The position numbers and the translations under genes were made by a program. A DNA stretch of 64,000 nucleotides from Eucalyptus grandis (Eukaryota > Streptophyta > Magnoliopsida > Myrtales > Myrtaceae), in contig NC_052615.1 in assembly GCF_016545825.1 (NCBI RefSeq), positions 24,234,520 to 24,298,519 on the forward strand, written 5' to 3'. The notes under the pieces were generated by a model. That model was not told the origin of the DNA, made no database searches, and was given only the letters and a program-made list of their open reading frames with translations. Positions 24,988 to 35,507 of this stretch are shown piece by piece; within the stretch, counting starts at the first letter, position 1, and each line of letters opens with the position of its first letter.

Positions 24988-26080
24988 ATGTTTTCATGGA
25001 TATTGGGTAAGGTCAACATGAAATTGAAAGGGTGGAAGGAACAAATTATATCGAAGGTGGGCAAGGAAATCCTCCTAAAATCGGTGGTGCAGGCATTACC
25101 TCAATATGCAATATCAATGTTTAAAATCCCAGTATTAGTTTGTAAAGCTATTGAGAAGAAAATAGTTAACTTTTGGTGGAAAAATAATGAAACAAAAGAT
25201 GGTCTACATTGGAAGAGATGAGAAATTTTGAAATCTAGAAAGGACAGGGGAGGAATGGGATTCAGGAACTTACTTAATGTAAACAAGGCTCTCCTCGGTA
25301 AACAAGCCTAAGAGATTTGTTAAAAATTCAAAAGCTTTATGGAGCAAATTGCTAAAAGGGCTCTATTTCAGTCGAAAAGATTTCTGGCATGCTGAGAAAG
25401 GAGCTAAGCCTTCATGGGGATGACAAAGTCTGATTATGGGAAGGGAGGCAATATCGAACTTAATGAGGTGGTCAATTGGAAATAGGGACAATGTCAACAT
25501 TAGAAATGACACATGGCTGAAGAGAGGATTAATCGGGGGGCCGGCAAACAGAAATGATCCACAAAAGGTTTCAGAATTGATGAACTTTGAAGAGGAGCAA
25601 TGGAATGAACAATCAATTAACATCCTCTTTGATGAACAGATCAGTTAAGAGATCCTTGCTATCCTAATTAATCGGCAACTTCTCAACGATGAACTGGTAT
25701 GGACAAGGACTAAGAATGGGTCTTATACAATCAAAAATGGCTATAACATGCTTAGAGGAGAGATAATAGTAAAGGCAACAACTGAACAACATTCTTCATC
25801 CTACCAAACACACACAGCGCTATGGAATGATATATGGAATATGCATGTCAGCCCTAAAGTGAAGATCTTTGTATGGAGTGTCTCTCAAAACACTATCCCA
25901 ACCAAGGAGAATTTATGGAAAAGAAATATATTACCTCACCCCGTCTGTGACCTGTGCCGAGAGGAAGTGGAAACAGCTAAGCATATCTTTCTCCTCTACC
26001 CCTGGACAGCACAGGTATGGGACAACTCCGAAATCAACGTACAAATCATTACACACGAAGTCACTCACATGGATGTGTAG
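24988..26080 (+). pseudogene. LINE 1 ORF2: thumb region and zf-RVT zinc domain
   Basis: Blocks: MFSWILGKVNMKLKGWKEQI, KEILLKSVVQALPQYAISMF, KDGLHWKR (then a TGA stop at 25219-25221 where TGG is usual), GGMGFRNL, and the zinc-binding part LWNDIWNMHVSPKVKIFVW ... VCDLCREEVETAKHIFLLYPW with CxxC and H. This follows the polymerase in plant LINE ORF2. Confidence 0.85.
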
Positions 26081-26329
26081 TTGGTGCATTTTATAAAGAA
26101 AAACACTAACTTACTCTCCTTGGAAGCAATTTCATATGTTCTCTGGCAAATCCGGAAGGGGAAAAACAATTTTGTTTTTCAGGGAAGCAAGCCGAACGCC
26201 TGCAACATAGTAGATCAGGCTCAATTTCAGCAGAAAAGTTTTGAAAAGTGGGACTTTCAACACCTTCAAGAGACAAAAACAGGAGAGCAAGATGTACCTC
26301 AAATTTGGGTAGCCTTGGTGATTGGCACA

Positions 26330-26745
26330 CTCAAGATTAACGTTGATGGGTCGCTCGGAGATGGTTCGAAAGAAGGTGCCATCTCCTGCATCATCTGTGA
26401 CCACTCGAGCTGCCTTGTTCATGGTTTTACTAGGACTATTCGTGCGGCCTCTACTGCTCAACTGGAAACCCTAGTTCTCTTGGACCCTTTAAAGTACATC
26501 GAGCAAGTGAAGATGAGGGATGCTTCTGTAGAATCCGACATGTTAGATCTGGTAAAGTCCCTTATGACTGATAAAGACATCAACTGGGAAGCATGTGCAC
26601 CATTGGCAGAGTGTAAAAGTCTTCTACTGAATCTACCATGAGTGGGCCCTCACTTCTGTCCAAGAATAGCCAACTCAGTCGCAGACTGGGCCACGCATGA
26701 ACACAAGAAAACATTGCTGCCCAATTGGATCTCCTCTCCTCCATA
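26330..26745 (+). pseudogene. LINE 1 ORF2: RNase H domain
   Basis: LKINVDGSLGDGSKEGAISC opens an RVT_3-type RNase H. ESDMLDLVKSL carries a further acidic site, and the end reads ANSVADWATHEHKKTLLPNW. A TGA at 26639-26641 again stands where TGG is expected. It would degrade the RNA strand after copying. Confidence 0.85.
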
Positions 26746-26836
26746 GGCCTTTTGGGCCTTTTATGTACTGATGCCCCAGCTTTGGATGCTGTTGGAGTTT
26801 CTCTAGTTATGAATAAATAAAAGATCTTTTTTTACC

Positions 26837-26837
<1 letters not shown>

Positions 26838-26887
<50 letters not shown>

Positions 26888-26902
26888 TAATAATAATAAA
26901 AT
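26838..26902. repeat. (TAA)n 3' tail of LINE 1
   Basis: About 20 TAA units with a few extra A's directly follow the LINE 3' UTR. A TAA-type tail instead of poly-A is known for some L1-like elements. Confidence 0.85.
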
Positions 26903-26924
26903 AAAGTAATTCCCAAATGGGTTA

Positions 26925-27546
26925 GGGTGGATAAGCTATCCAATTACTCGACAGAACATTTTGTCTTTAGGCTTTGGCTATCCAGTCAGTTACCTGATTT
27001 GTTTCTATTCTACAATGGGCTATCTTTAAATTGGCAAATGAGCCCATGGATCTCTAGGCTCCCAACACCAGAGGCTTTGCTTCCCATAAAACTGGAGGAG
27101 TTTGAAATTGCTTCAACCAATTCCGCACAATCTAACTCCACTTGAATTACGTCGTCACATGTGAGGAAAGAGAGAGCTTCAACTAGTGCAAGTGTTTTGA
27201 CGTGAAGGGTAGAGGCTGCTAGTACCGATTTGGCAAACCCTTGAAGGAGAGTGCCCGCTGAGTCTTGAAGGACGTTGATTATGGCTCCGGTGTTTGTCCC
27301 TTCCGCAAACAACCCATCAATATTCATCTTCAAGCTTCGACCTCTTGGTGGTATCTAGCCTCACGGTAGGTCTCCAAACTCCATCTGAGCCTTCATCTTT
27401 TTCCATTCCATCTTCAAAAATTCCTAAGCATAATGTGTGGTAATTCCACTTAGGTACCCAGGTCCGTGATTTGGTGCCTACAAACACAATTGCTCATCGC
27501 CTTCTAAATAAACAGAGGATGGTAGCCACAATGTCAAGGGTAGATG
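26925..27546 (-). pseudogene. LINE 2 ORF2: RNase H domain and 3' UTR (distal piece)
   Basis: The minus strand from 27333 reads MKMNIDGLFAEGTNTGAIIN, then LALVEALSFLTCDDVIQVEL and LDCAELVEAISNSSSF, an RVT_3 RNase H domain. It ends early at 27010, followed by a 3' UTR-like stretch. Upstream (27546-27340) are decayed frames matching the linker before RNase H in LINE 1. This piece is the missing C-terminus of the LINE at 35508-40090: both pieces have the same strand and family, each stops exactly at the target duplication of the LTR between them, and together they give one complete ORF2. Confidence 0.85.
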
Positions 27547-29304
27547 GGTTTTGTAACATCCCGATTTTCTAATTCTATTTTCAATAAATTGAGACAAACA
27601 TTTCGTTGGCACGCATATAGCTCTTTTCCCTGAACTGATCACTCATGGGATAACTAGTCTATCAGGTGAAGCTGTTAAGAAATTCTAATACATCGGACTC
27701 AAGAATTTGACTAGGAAACGACCTTTCGACCGAGTTAATCTGCAATGGTCATTACGGCACAGTTAAAAATTGATTAGAGACCGGAGATAGGTCGACTCGA
27801 CAAAGACATGTGATCGAGTGTGGATGATTCCACCAGATCTCGCAATTCTTGTCGATCAACACTGGACCGGCTTTTCTGTCGTTTGGGTACCCTGTATCCG
27901 TATTTGAAACCTTGAGATTACCCCAACAACCGAAAGTCGCAAATGTTTCAAAGATGTACATTGTGGCTTGAATTAATCAACCACAGGTCAAAATGCATGA
28001 AAATTTCTAAAAATTGTTCGGTATATCAGAACGCGATAGTATCGTGCCGAAGTGAAATTAACCATGAAATTGAGATCGAATTCAGAAATTGAAAGTTCCG
28101 GTGTGTCACAAATCATTTTAGGATCATTGATTTATCTTCAAAAGATTTTTCGTGCAAGCCGAGTTTTTCAGCAATTAAATCATAGAATTGCTAATTTGAC
28201 TCGAGAAATTAATAGGCCCGCTTTTGGTTGTGCTTTTGGGATTCAAGTTGGTTCTATGGTCAAGTGATTACGTAAATTGAAATGTGGTGATATTGGATTA
28301 ATTTTATGGACTTCAATTTAATTCATTGGAAGGAAATTGAATGAATTGTGTTGTACAAGATTCTAGAGAATTCATGCCACAACGGAAAATGAAATTGGAC
28401 CCATTGGAGAATTGTTGTGGGAGATTTGAAGTTAGTGGAAAGTGATGTCATCTCATGTCATGGTGGGCCATTTTTGTTAGATTAAAGAAAAAGAAAAAGA
28501 AAAGGAAGTGGTCCCTCTTCCTTCTCTCTCATTCCTCTCTCCCTTCCGTTGGTTTTCCCCTCCATCTCTATTGTGCGAAGATCGGAAAAATGCAGAGAAG
28601 AAGCTGGAGCAGCCATGGTCGTCCGCTCCCGCTTGCACGTCGTTGTCGCCGTCGCCGCCACCGCCACGCATTTGCCCCGCACCGCCCACGTGCCTCGCCC
28701 GCTCGCTTGACCGGCCGAAGACCAACAAAGCTTGCAGCACCGTCGGAGAAGATGCTCGTTGCCCACGCCTCTGCTCGCCACCGCCGGAGTTGCCGTCCGA
28801 CACCGCCCCAAGCTGCCGCCATCTCTCCCCCGTCGTTCCTTTACCCAATCAAGCTCAAATCCGCTCTCCTTCAGCCCCAAGACAGCAGCTACAAAAATGG
28901 GTATGGCAACTCAGTCTTGGCCTGTTTTGGCCGACTTCCCGACCCCGGATGCTCGGCCCACCTTGAGAAAAGTCAATCCCCTCAACGTCCTCGTCGTTTT
29001 GGTCCGATCGGTTCATTAATTTGGTGAGTTTAACTTGCTAAATCTTAATTAAAGGGTTAATGATGCTCTAAGTGTCCTTAGTTTAAGTTAAGTAAACTTA
29101 AGTGGTTTAGTTTAGTTTATTTAATTGTGAATTAGATTAAGAGGTTGGTTTAATTTAAAGTATGTTTAGTTAAGATTAAGTTGATGTTTATATTAGTATA
29201 ATGGTGATTTGATATAAATGAATTACTTTTGGATTAAATAAATATTTCGAAATAAATTTATAATTTAATAATATTTTATTATTTCGAAATTATTAAAATA
29301 TTAT

Positions 29305-29640
29305 TATTTAATTAATTTTCGGAATAAATTTAATTATTTGTTAAATTTCGAAAATTTTGTCGGGACCTTATTTTCTCGGAATTTCGCGATGATCGCCGCT
29401 ATGTATTCAGAATTTGAAATTGATGATTGGATAATATAAATTGAGTGTAGATAGTGAAAAATATGGATATTATTATTTAATTAATTTTCGGAATAAATTT
29501 AATTATTTAATAAATTCCGAAAATTATTTCGGGACCCTAAATTCTCGGAATTTCGTGTTGATCGCTACTGTATTCAGATTATGAATTTGATGATTAGATA
29601 TTGCAAATTGAGTGATGATTTGTGCAATTGATTATTGAAT
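29305..29640. repeat. Two tandem 169-bp units inside the gypsy LTR
   Basis: ATTAATTTTCGGAATAAATT begins at 29311 and again at 29480. Each unit continues through a TCTCGGAATTTCG word and a TGTATTCAGA word. The second unit runs to about 29640. Confidence 0.9.
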
Positions 29641-31669
29641 TGTAGTGTACTAGTTGAAAGACTCTCCCCCTTTTTGTCATCATTAAAAAGAGGGTGAGAA
29701 AGGAGTCATGTCCGCTTGGGAATGCGCACGATCTGGAAATCCCCAATGGACTGGACTACTCCTTCGAGCTTCTTCTTTCACAATCAAATATATGCAGTTA
29801 CGCATTTCAGAAGAATATTCATGATACTCACAGAATCTACGAGAATCATCCGTACGTATGCTGGCATTGGCTTTCTCGGATGGTGTGGCCAATGCGAGAC
29901 GATGGCTGACTTACAGGCAGTGCGCAGATTTGGGGCCAATCGTATCATCTTCTTCGGGCAATTTGAGGGCAGGCTTTCTTACGGCTCTGATCTTGACGTC
30001 GGGTGGGGGCATTGCTCGTGCTCCCCTGTCTCTAGGACATGAAAAGGAAAGTGATATCTCTTCTTCCGGAATTTATCGACGACTTTCACTTTGTAGAGAG
30101 GCTTTGAACAGTGTGGAGAAACGAGATCGGACTTTGTCGTGGCCGAGATAGAAGTCTTCTTCTAAGTGAGATCGAAATGAGTCGGTCCCTTCTTCATTCT
30201 TTGTGATTTTGTTGCGATTCTTGATGATTTCCTTGAAAACGATCTTTCTTTGTCTATGGGAGGATTCCTTCCTTTTGCTTTCCCAAGAAAAATGACCATT
30301 TTTCTCGACGATGAGCAAAAGTAAAAACATTATAGAAAGTCTTTTTAGGGTTTGAAGATTTGGGAAAAAGCGTATATATAACTTAGTTTTGAAAAGGGAA
30401 GTTGATCGGTGCGGAAAGTGAACGGTACTTCTTTTCAAATAGCTGCCAAAAAATTATTAAACAAAGATCGTACCTTTCGGCTAAATGACAATTAGTACCT
30501 TTTTAGAAAGAAATACAACTTAGTCTTTTACATCCTTGAATGTGCGAGTCTCAAAGGACTTAGGTGCAGGGTCAGTCTTTAGGTTAGTCTCTAACTTTCA
30601 CTTCTTCAAAAGCTTCAAAATGTTGAGTGCGAGCGGATAAGTCAAAGCGATTCTTCTCCAAAGGCTTTTGTGAATATATACTGGTTGACTTTTGAATCAA
30701 CAAATTGGTTCGAGATTTCCATTTTGAATATGATCTTTTTAATAAAGTGATGTCGAATCTCAATATGCTTTGCTCTTGAATGAGATTGGATTTTGGTGAT
30801 TTATATATTTGGTGTTGTCACTTGTCGATTTACTGTGCATGAGTCTTGAATGCCAAAGTCTGTATTTGTTGTTTTATCAATAGGGCTTGCGAACGGCCGG
30901 CGCAAGAAAGCCCATCTTTCGTGGTTGAAGAGCTACGGTCTTTGTTTCCTCGAAAACCAGACACCGTTACGTTTCCAGTAGTTGACAGAAGTTCAGTGCT
31001 CTTTCTATCGATCACTGTGACCGGCAGATGCGCGCTAGAATTAAGTCTCCCTTCTTTGGATACCAAAAGACCGATGCTTGAAAGATGGCAACGTATTTGA
31101 TAATTCGTTTCACGGCCTTTGATGTGATTCTCTAGGATCGGTGAAGCACGAATACAAGCACGAACAAAATATCGGAGTCAGGTCTAGAAGCAGTAAGATA
31201 AAGAAGTGAGCCGATCATGCTTACGTACGGCTTTTGATCTATTTTCTTCCACTTCTTCATCCTTGTCCATCTTCACGAGAACATGACATTGGTATGTGTC
31301 GATCTTTTTACCAATCCAAACCTTTTGACAAATTAGCATATTTTTCTTGATGGATGAAAGTTCCTTCCTTCATTTGTTTCACTTGGAGTCCAAGAAAGAA
31401 TGTTAATTCTCCCATCATACTCATTTCAAATTCATCCCGCATAGACTTAGAAAATTTCTTGCAAAGACTTTCATTAGAAGATCCAAAAATAATGTCATCA
31501 ACATATATTTGAACAAATAAAAAGTTTTTGTTTTCCTTTTGATAAACAAAGTAGTATCTACTTTACCTTTGACAAAACCATTTTGTAATAAAACTTACTT
31601 AATCTGTCGTACCAAGCTCGAGGTGCTTGCTTTAGACCATACGAGCCTTTTCAGTCTCTTCTTGGGTCT

Positions 31670-31990
31670 TCAAATCCAAAGCGGTTGTTCCACATAAACT
31701 TCCTCATGGATAAATCCATTTAGGAAAGCACTTTTGACGTCCATTTGGAATAACCTGAAATTTTTGTAACAAGCAAACGCAAGTAATAGACGAATAGCTT
31801 CTAACCTTGCAACGGGTGCGTAAGTCTCGTCATAGTCTATTCCTTCTTCTTGCGTATACCCTTTGGCCACGAGCCTTGCTTTGTTTCGTACGACTTTTCC
31901 TTTTCGTTCATTTTGTTCCCGAATACCCATTTGGTTCCAATAACAGTTTTACCTTTTGGTTTAGATGTCAATTCCCGACATCATTGATGT
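31670..31990 (-). pseudogene. Copia reverse transcriptase fragment
   Basis: [40 protein letters not shown] and [20 protein letters not shown] are diagnostic of Ty1-copia polymerase; the YVDD-type active site should lie just below (near 31500), where the frame is broken. Upstream at about 31930-31960 the [18 protein letters not shown] linker is readable in another frame. Confidence 0.92.
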
Positions 31991-33073
31991 TGAACTGCCT
32001 AAGCTCTTCTTGCATAGCTTCGATCCAGCTTTCATCGGATAAAGCTTCTTCTATGCTTTTGGTTCAATTTCGAGATGAGAGCCACAAAGACTAGATTCTT
32101 CATGCCTTTTTGATCTGTGCGGATTCCTTCATTAAGTTCGCCAATAATAAGATCTTTGGGATGACTGGATTTGTGTTTCCGGTTACCCCGAGTTGATGAT
32201 CTCTTTCTTTATTTGATTCTCCATGATCGTCTTGATGATGGACTTCCTAATCCGAGATTTTGAAGATCTAGAGCGGATTCGGTCTCATCGTGCCGAGTCC
32301 TGGGCGGGATTCATCTTGCACCGAGTCTTGGAATTTGACATTCATTGATTCTTCCACTAGAGAGACATTGCTTGTGTGAGATTTCCAATTTTAAACAGTC
32401 GAATCCTAACCTTTCCTTTGCTATTTCCTCCTAGAATGGCTTTCACCATTCACTTTTAATAGCTTTATGAAATATACAGGTCTCCTGATGATTTTTGTTT
32501 TAAAAATGAGTTTTCCTTTTGAGTTAGAATCCTTTTAAGAAGTCTTAAGACTAAAACATAACTCATTAATATATTTAGAGACTTTGACAGGGATTTTATA
32601 ATTACTTACCTCAAATTCACCTTTGAGTCTCGATCCGAGTCTCGAGAGATCGATTGCGCCATTAGACACAGGTTGGCATATTCTCATCACTCTCTTCACA
32701 CTCGTATCGCTCCGTGTTTCGCTCAAGAGCTTTTCGAATTTCTCAGCTTTTCTTTTCTTTTTCAGAAGAGGACAAATTGGGTGATGTGTCCCTTCTTTTA
32801 CATTCGAAGCAAACTACTTTGTTTGGTTCCTCATCATCACCGACTTGGTCTGCTGTCTCGAGAATTTGTTTCATCGGGATAAACTCTTCCTTTTCTATTC
32901 AGTTTTCTGAATCTTCTTGTATAGGCGAGCTCCTCATCATTCATATCATCTTCAGAATCTGCATCATCAGAATCATCATTTGATTTTTTAGTGCAATAGA
33001 TTTCTTACCTCTTGGATCTTCGTCTTCATTAATTCGTTCCACTTCGTAAGACCGAAGAGTTCCCACCGGATCT

Positions 33074-33355
33074 CTACGAAATGGCATGATTCTTTGCGTC
33101 TCTTATTGAAGTCTTTATATGATTCCAATCCTGGAGTCCACGTAGAAGCTTGTTCACCTTCATGGGATCAGGAAATTTTTTGTCCTTGGTTCTCAGACCA
33201 TTGACAATATCTGTAAAACGACTAAACATGCCAAGGAATGTTAATTCTCCACTCATACTCATTTCAAATTCATCCCGCATAGACTTATAGATTCTCCTTC
33301 TTTGGGTCTTCTGAACTGTGCTGTTGTTTTCATTTGAAGGATTCATATTGACCAT
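33074..33355 (-). pseudogene. Chimeric copia frame: polymerase scrap joined to gag scrap
   Basis: This 93-codon open frame begins with residues that include KSMRDEFEMSMSGELTFLG, which belongs to copia polymerase (the same words recur at 31400-31450), and runs straight into MFSRFTDIVNGL, DPMKVNKLLRGLQDWN and IKTSIRDAKN, a copia gag (UBN2-type) block. In a normal element these are kilobases apart, with gag first. The junction is therefore a rearrangement that happens to keep the frame open. Confidence 0.75.
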
Positions 33356-34660
33356 GACTCGGATTTGTGTCAGCTACCAAAGTTGATGATCTCTTTCTTT
33401 ATTTGATTCTCCATGATCGTCTTGATGATGGACTTAATCCGAGATGCTTGAGATGTAGACATTTGAAGATCTAGAGCGGATTCACTCATCTGAGAATCTT
33501 GCACCTAGTCTGAATTTGACATTCATTGTTCTTCCATGATAATCCGATCTTTCTTCAAACTTACCAACTCGATCATTTGCATTTTTCAAAATAAAGCATT
33601 TGCAACCTTCTACCTTTGAACAATTCATAGGGGTTTTATCAAGAATAGGTCTCATTTATAATATAGCAAGCGCTGAGTGTAAAATCTTGATTTTCAAATT
33701 CACTTCCATGACTGCTCTTATACTAGAAATAGCACATCCTTTTTCATTTTGAATCTTTTAGCAAACTTTTCAAAGTACGAAAAGGTTTCGATTTGTTTGC
33801 TAGAAAATATACCTGTGTAAAACTTCACATGATTTATTTGTTTAAATGAATTTTACCTCGCCTTTAATGCATGGAGTATGTCGAACGTAGACCTCAACAA
33901 GCCGCTTTTGAAGAGATTTCTTTTGTTTGTTGATATGGCCAAGCTGCCATGAATTGACACAATTTGGCTTTAAGATATGTTTCCATGCCTTCGACCCATG
34001 AAAGACTATTCCACAAATGCCTTCTTGAAAGAAGATCTTGTAACCAAAAGACAATATAGTAGATTGTACCTTCCACTAAGAGACATTGCTTTAGCATCTT
34101 CGCAATTCCGCTTGTGAAACTCCACCATTCACTTTAATAAGATTTCTGTGTCTGAGCAGACCATTCCGACTGGAGTCTCAAGCTTTCTTTGGTACCCAAA
34201 TTTTCTTGGGTCCTTTCGTGTTAGTAGGATAAGCATTATTAGGCTTTTCCAAACCATAGGACACTCTTTTCAAAATGTCCCGACCGTTACACTTAGAACA
34301 CCTTAAAGCATTTCGACAGCAAAGACTTTTGAAATGATTTTTATAAGATTCTTTTCTTAATTTTCTTTTACTTTTTAGTTATTAAAGTAAGGTCTTTTGG
34401 ATTGAAAGAACTTTTTCAAGTTCCCCTATTGAAAATTTCTTTTGAAATATTTGATAAATCAGTTTTAAGAAAACATTTTCTTTGACAAGGGAAAGCCTTT
34501 TTAAGTTCTAAACTCTTGTAAAACATCTTCTTTGACAATAATCCTTTCACAAGAAGAGTCTTTCTCAGTAATCATCACCGCTTGGTCTTCACCTCGAGAA
34601 TTTTGTTTCCTTGGGAAAACTCTTCGATACTATCATGAGGGCGAGCTCTCATCATATCAT
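33225..34660. repeat. Second, gappy colinear copy of copia segment 31383-32960
   Basis: Matching words in the same order: CATTTCAAATTCATCCCGCA (31436 and 33263), GATGATCTCTTTCTTTATTT (32194 and 33382), GAAGATCTAGAGCGGATTC (32263 and 33463), AGAGACATTGCTT (32361 and 34079), CACCATTCACTTT (32445 and 34123), TCTCGAGAATTTGTTTC against CCTCGAGAATTTTGTTTC (32855 and 34592), and GGCGAGCTC (32923 and 34642). Confidence 0.85.
34185..34330 (-). pseudogene. Copia gag knuckle and gag-protease linker fragment
   Basis: CSKCNGRDILKRVSYG is a damaged CCHC knuckle and NTKGPKKIWVPKKA is the conserved linker after it in copia gag-pol. Minus strand, in one short open frame. Confidence 0.65.
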
Positions 34661-35507
34661 CTTCGGTCGCGAGGTGGCTACGCCTAACCGGACCTTTATT
34701 CCTTTAGAAATGTCGTCAACAGAGTGACGTGGCTCGGGTCGCAATAAAAGCTAGGCCAACTGGATACATACTCCTTCGGGAATGTCGTCGACGTAATGAC
34801 GAAGCCGCGCTCCAGGGGGGAGGCGATGCCTGACATTAATGTCAGTAGATAGCCGAACTGCAAGTAGGCTATGCCCTTGTGTGGCAGTGAATAATAATTG
34901 GAATGCGTGCTAAATGCGATTGTGATTTATATGAAAGTGATGGCGTTCCAATTGTTTGAATTATTATTACTACCTAAGATTGTGTGATTCAAATTGTGCT
35001 AATCTGCAGGAAGAAATTAAGACGAGGTAAGTCTTCTATGTAATGTGGTTAGGCCACTTGGGGTGTATTTTCTTTCTAATAGGGGTTTAGGGGGTTGAAC
35101 TTGCCGAGACAATGTCTCATCTCGGTTGTGGGATTAAAATTTCAGATCCCTGATGGACGGAGCGGCTAGATAACTTTGGTTGGCTTTGAGGAGTTGCTGA
35201 GGTAAAGTCATAAGGATTGGAGAACGTGTCCAACTTGTAGGTCGTAGGACAGTTCCTTTTTAAAAGCCAATCTTTTGTAGACTTTTGGCCATAGACCTAT
35301 GTTTGTAATTTTGTTGAATTATGAAAGTGTTATGTTGTGGTTTTGCTTCCTGCTTTTCTATCCCGTATTTTATTGTTAGGGGTTTTATAACACGTTCCGC
35401 TTGCGCAATAAGAAATGAATGGGGTCGGCGACACTACCTGAGAATGTTGTGTTTGCATGACCATGGTGGGATGTTGGCGCGCTCGAGGTTCAGCGCGTGA
35501 CAGGTTT

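Larger units (their letters stand above)
29655..34660 (-). mobile_element. Scrambled Ty1-copia retrotransposon remnants nested in the LTR
   Basis: The minus strand carries copia pieces: a polymerase stretch (31670-31990), further polymerase-like fragments (31490-31660, including a YGLKQAPRAWYDRL block), a gag/polymerase chimera (33074-33355), a gag-protease linker (34185-34330), and a purine-rich GACAAAAAGGGGGAGAG at about 29664-29680 (minus strand), which looks like the polypurine tract at the 3' end. The order is not that of one intact element; 33225-34660 repeats 31383-32960 in a gappy, colinear way. Clear LTRs were not found. Confidence 0.7.
27552..35502. mobile_element. Gypsy-type solo LTR with a nested insertion
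   Basis: Starts TGTAACATCCCGATTTTC at 27552 and ends GCGCGTGACA at 35502. Such ends are typical of long LTRs of chromovirus (Tekay/Del-like) gypsy elements. The flanking 5-bp target duplication is perfect: GGTTT at 27547-27551 and again at 35503-35507. The LTR itself is about 2.95 kb, made of 27552-about 29655 and about 34660-35502; the middle is copia material. Its GC-rich stretch (28500-29000) has open frames on both strands but no known protein. No gag or pol of its own is present, so the parent element was removed by LTR-LTR recombination. Confidence 0.85.

Noticed and set aside
28455..29027. Long overlapping open frames on both strands (up to 190 codons) rich in Arg, Pro and Ser
   Set aside because: They lie in the GC-rich part of a gypsy solo LTR, are open on several frames at once because of base composition, and match no family.
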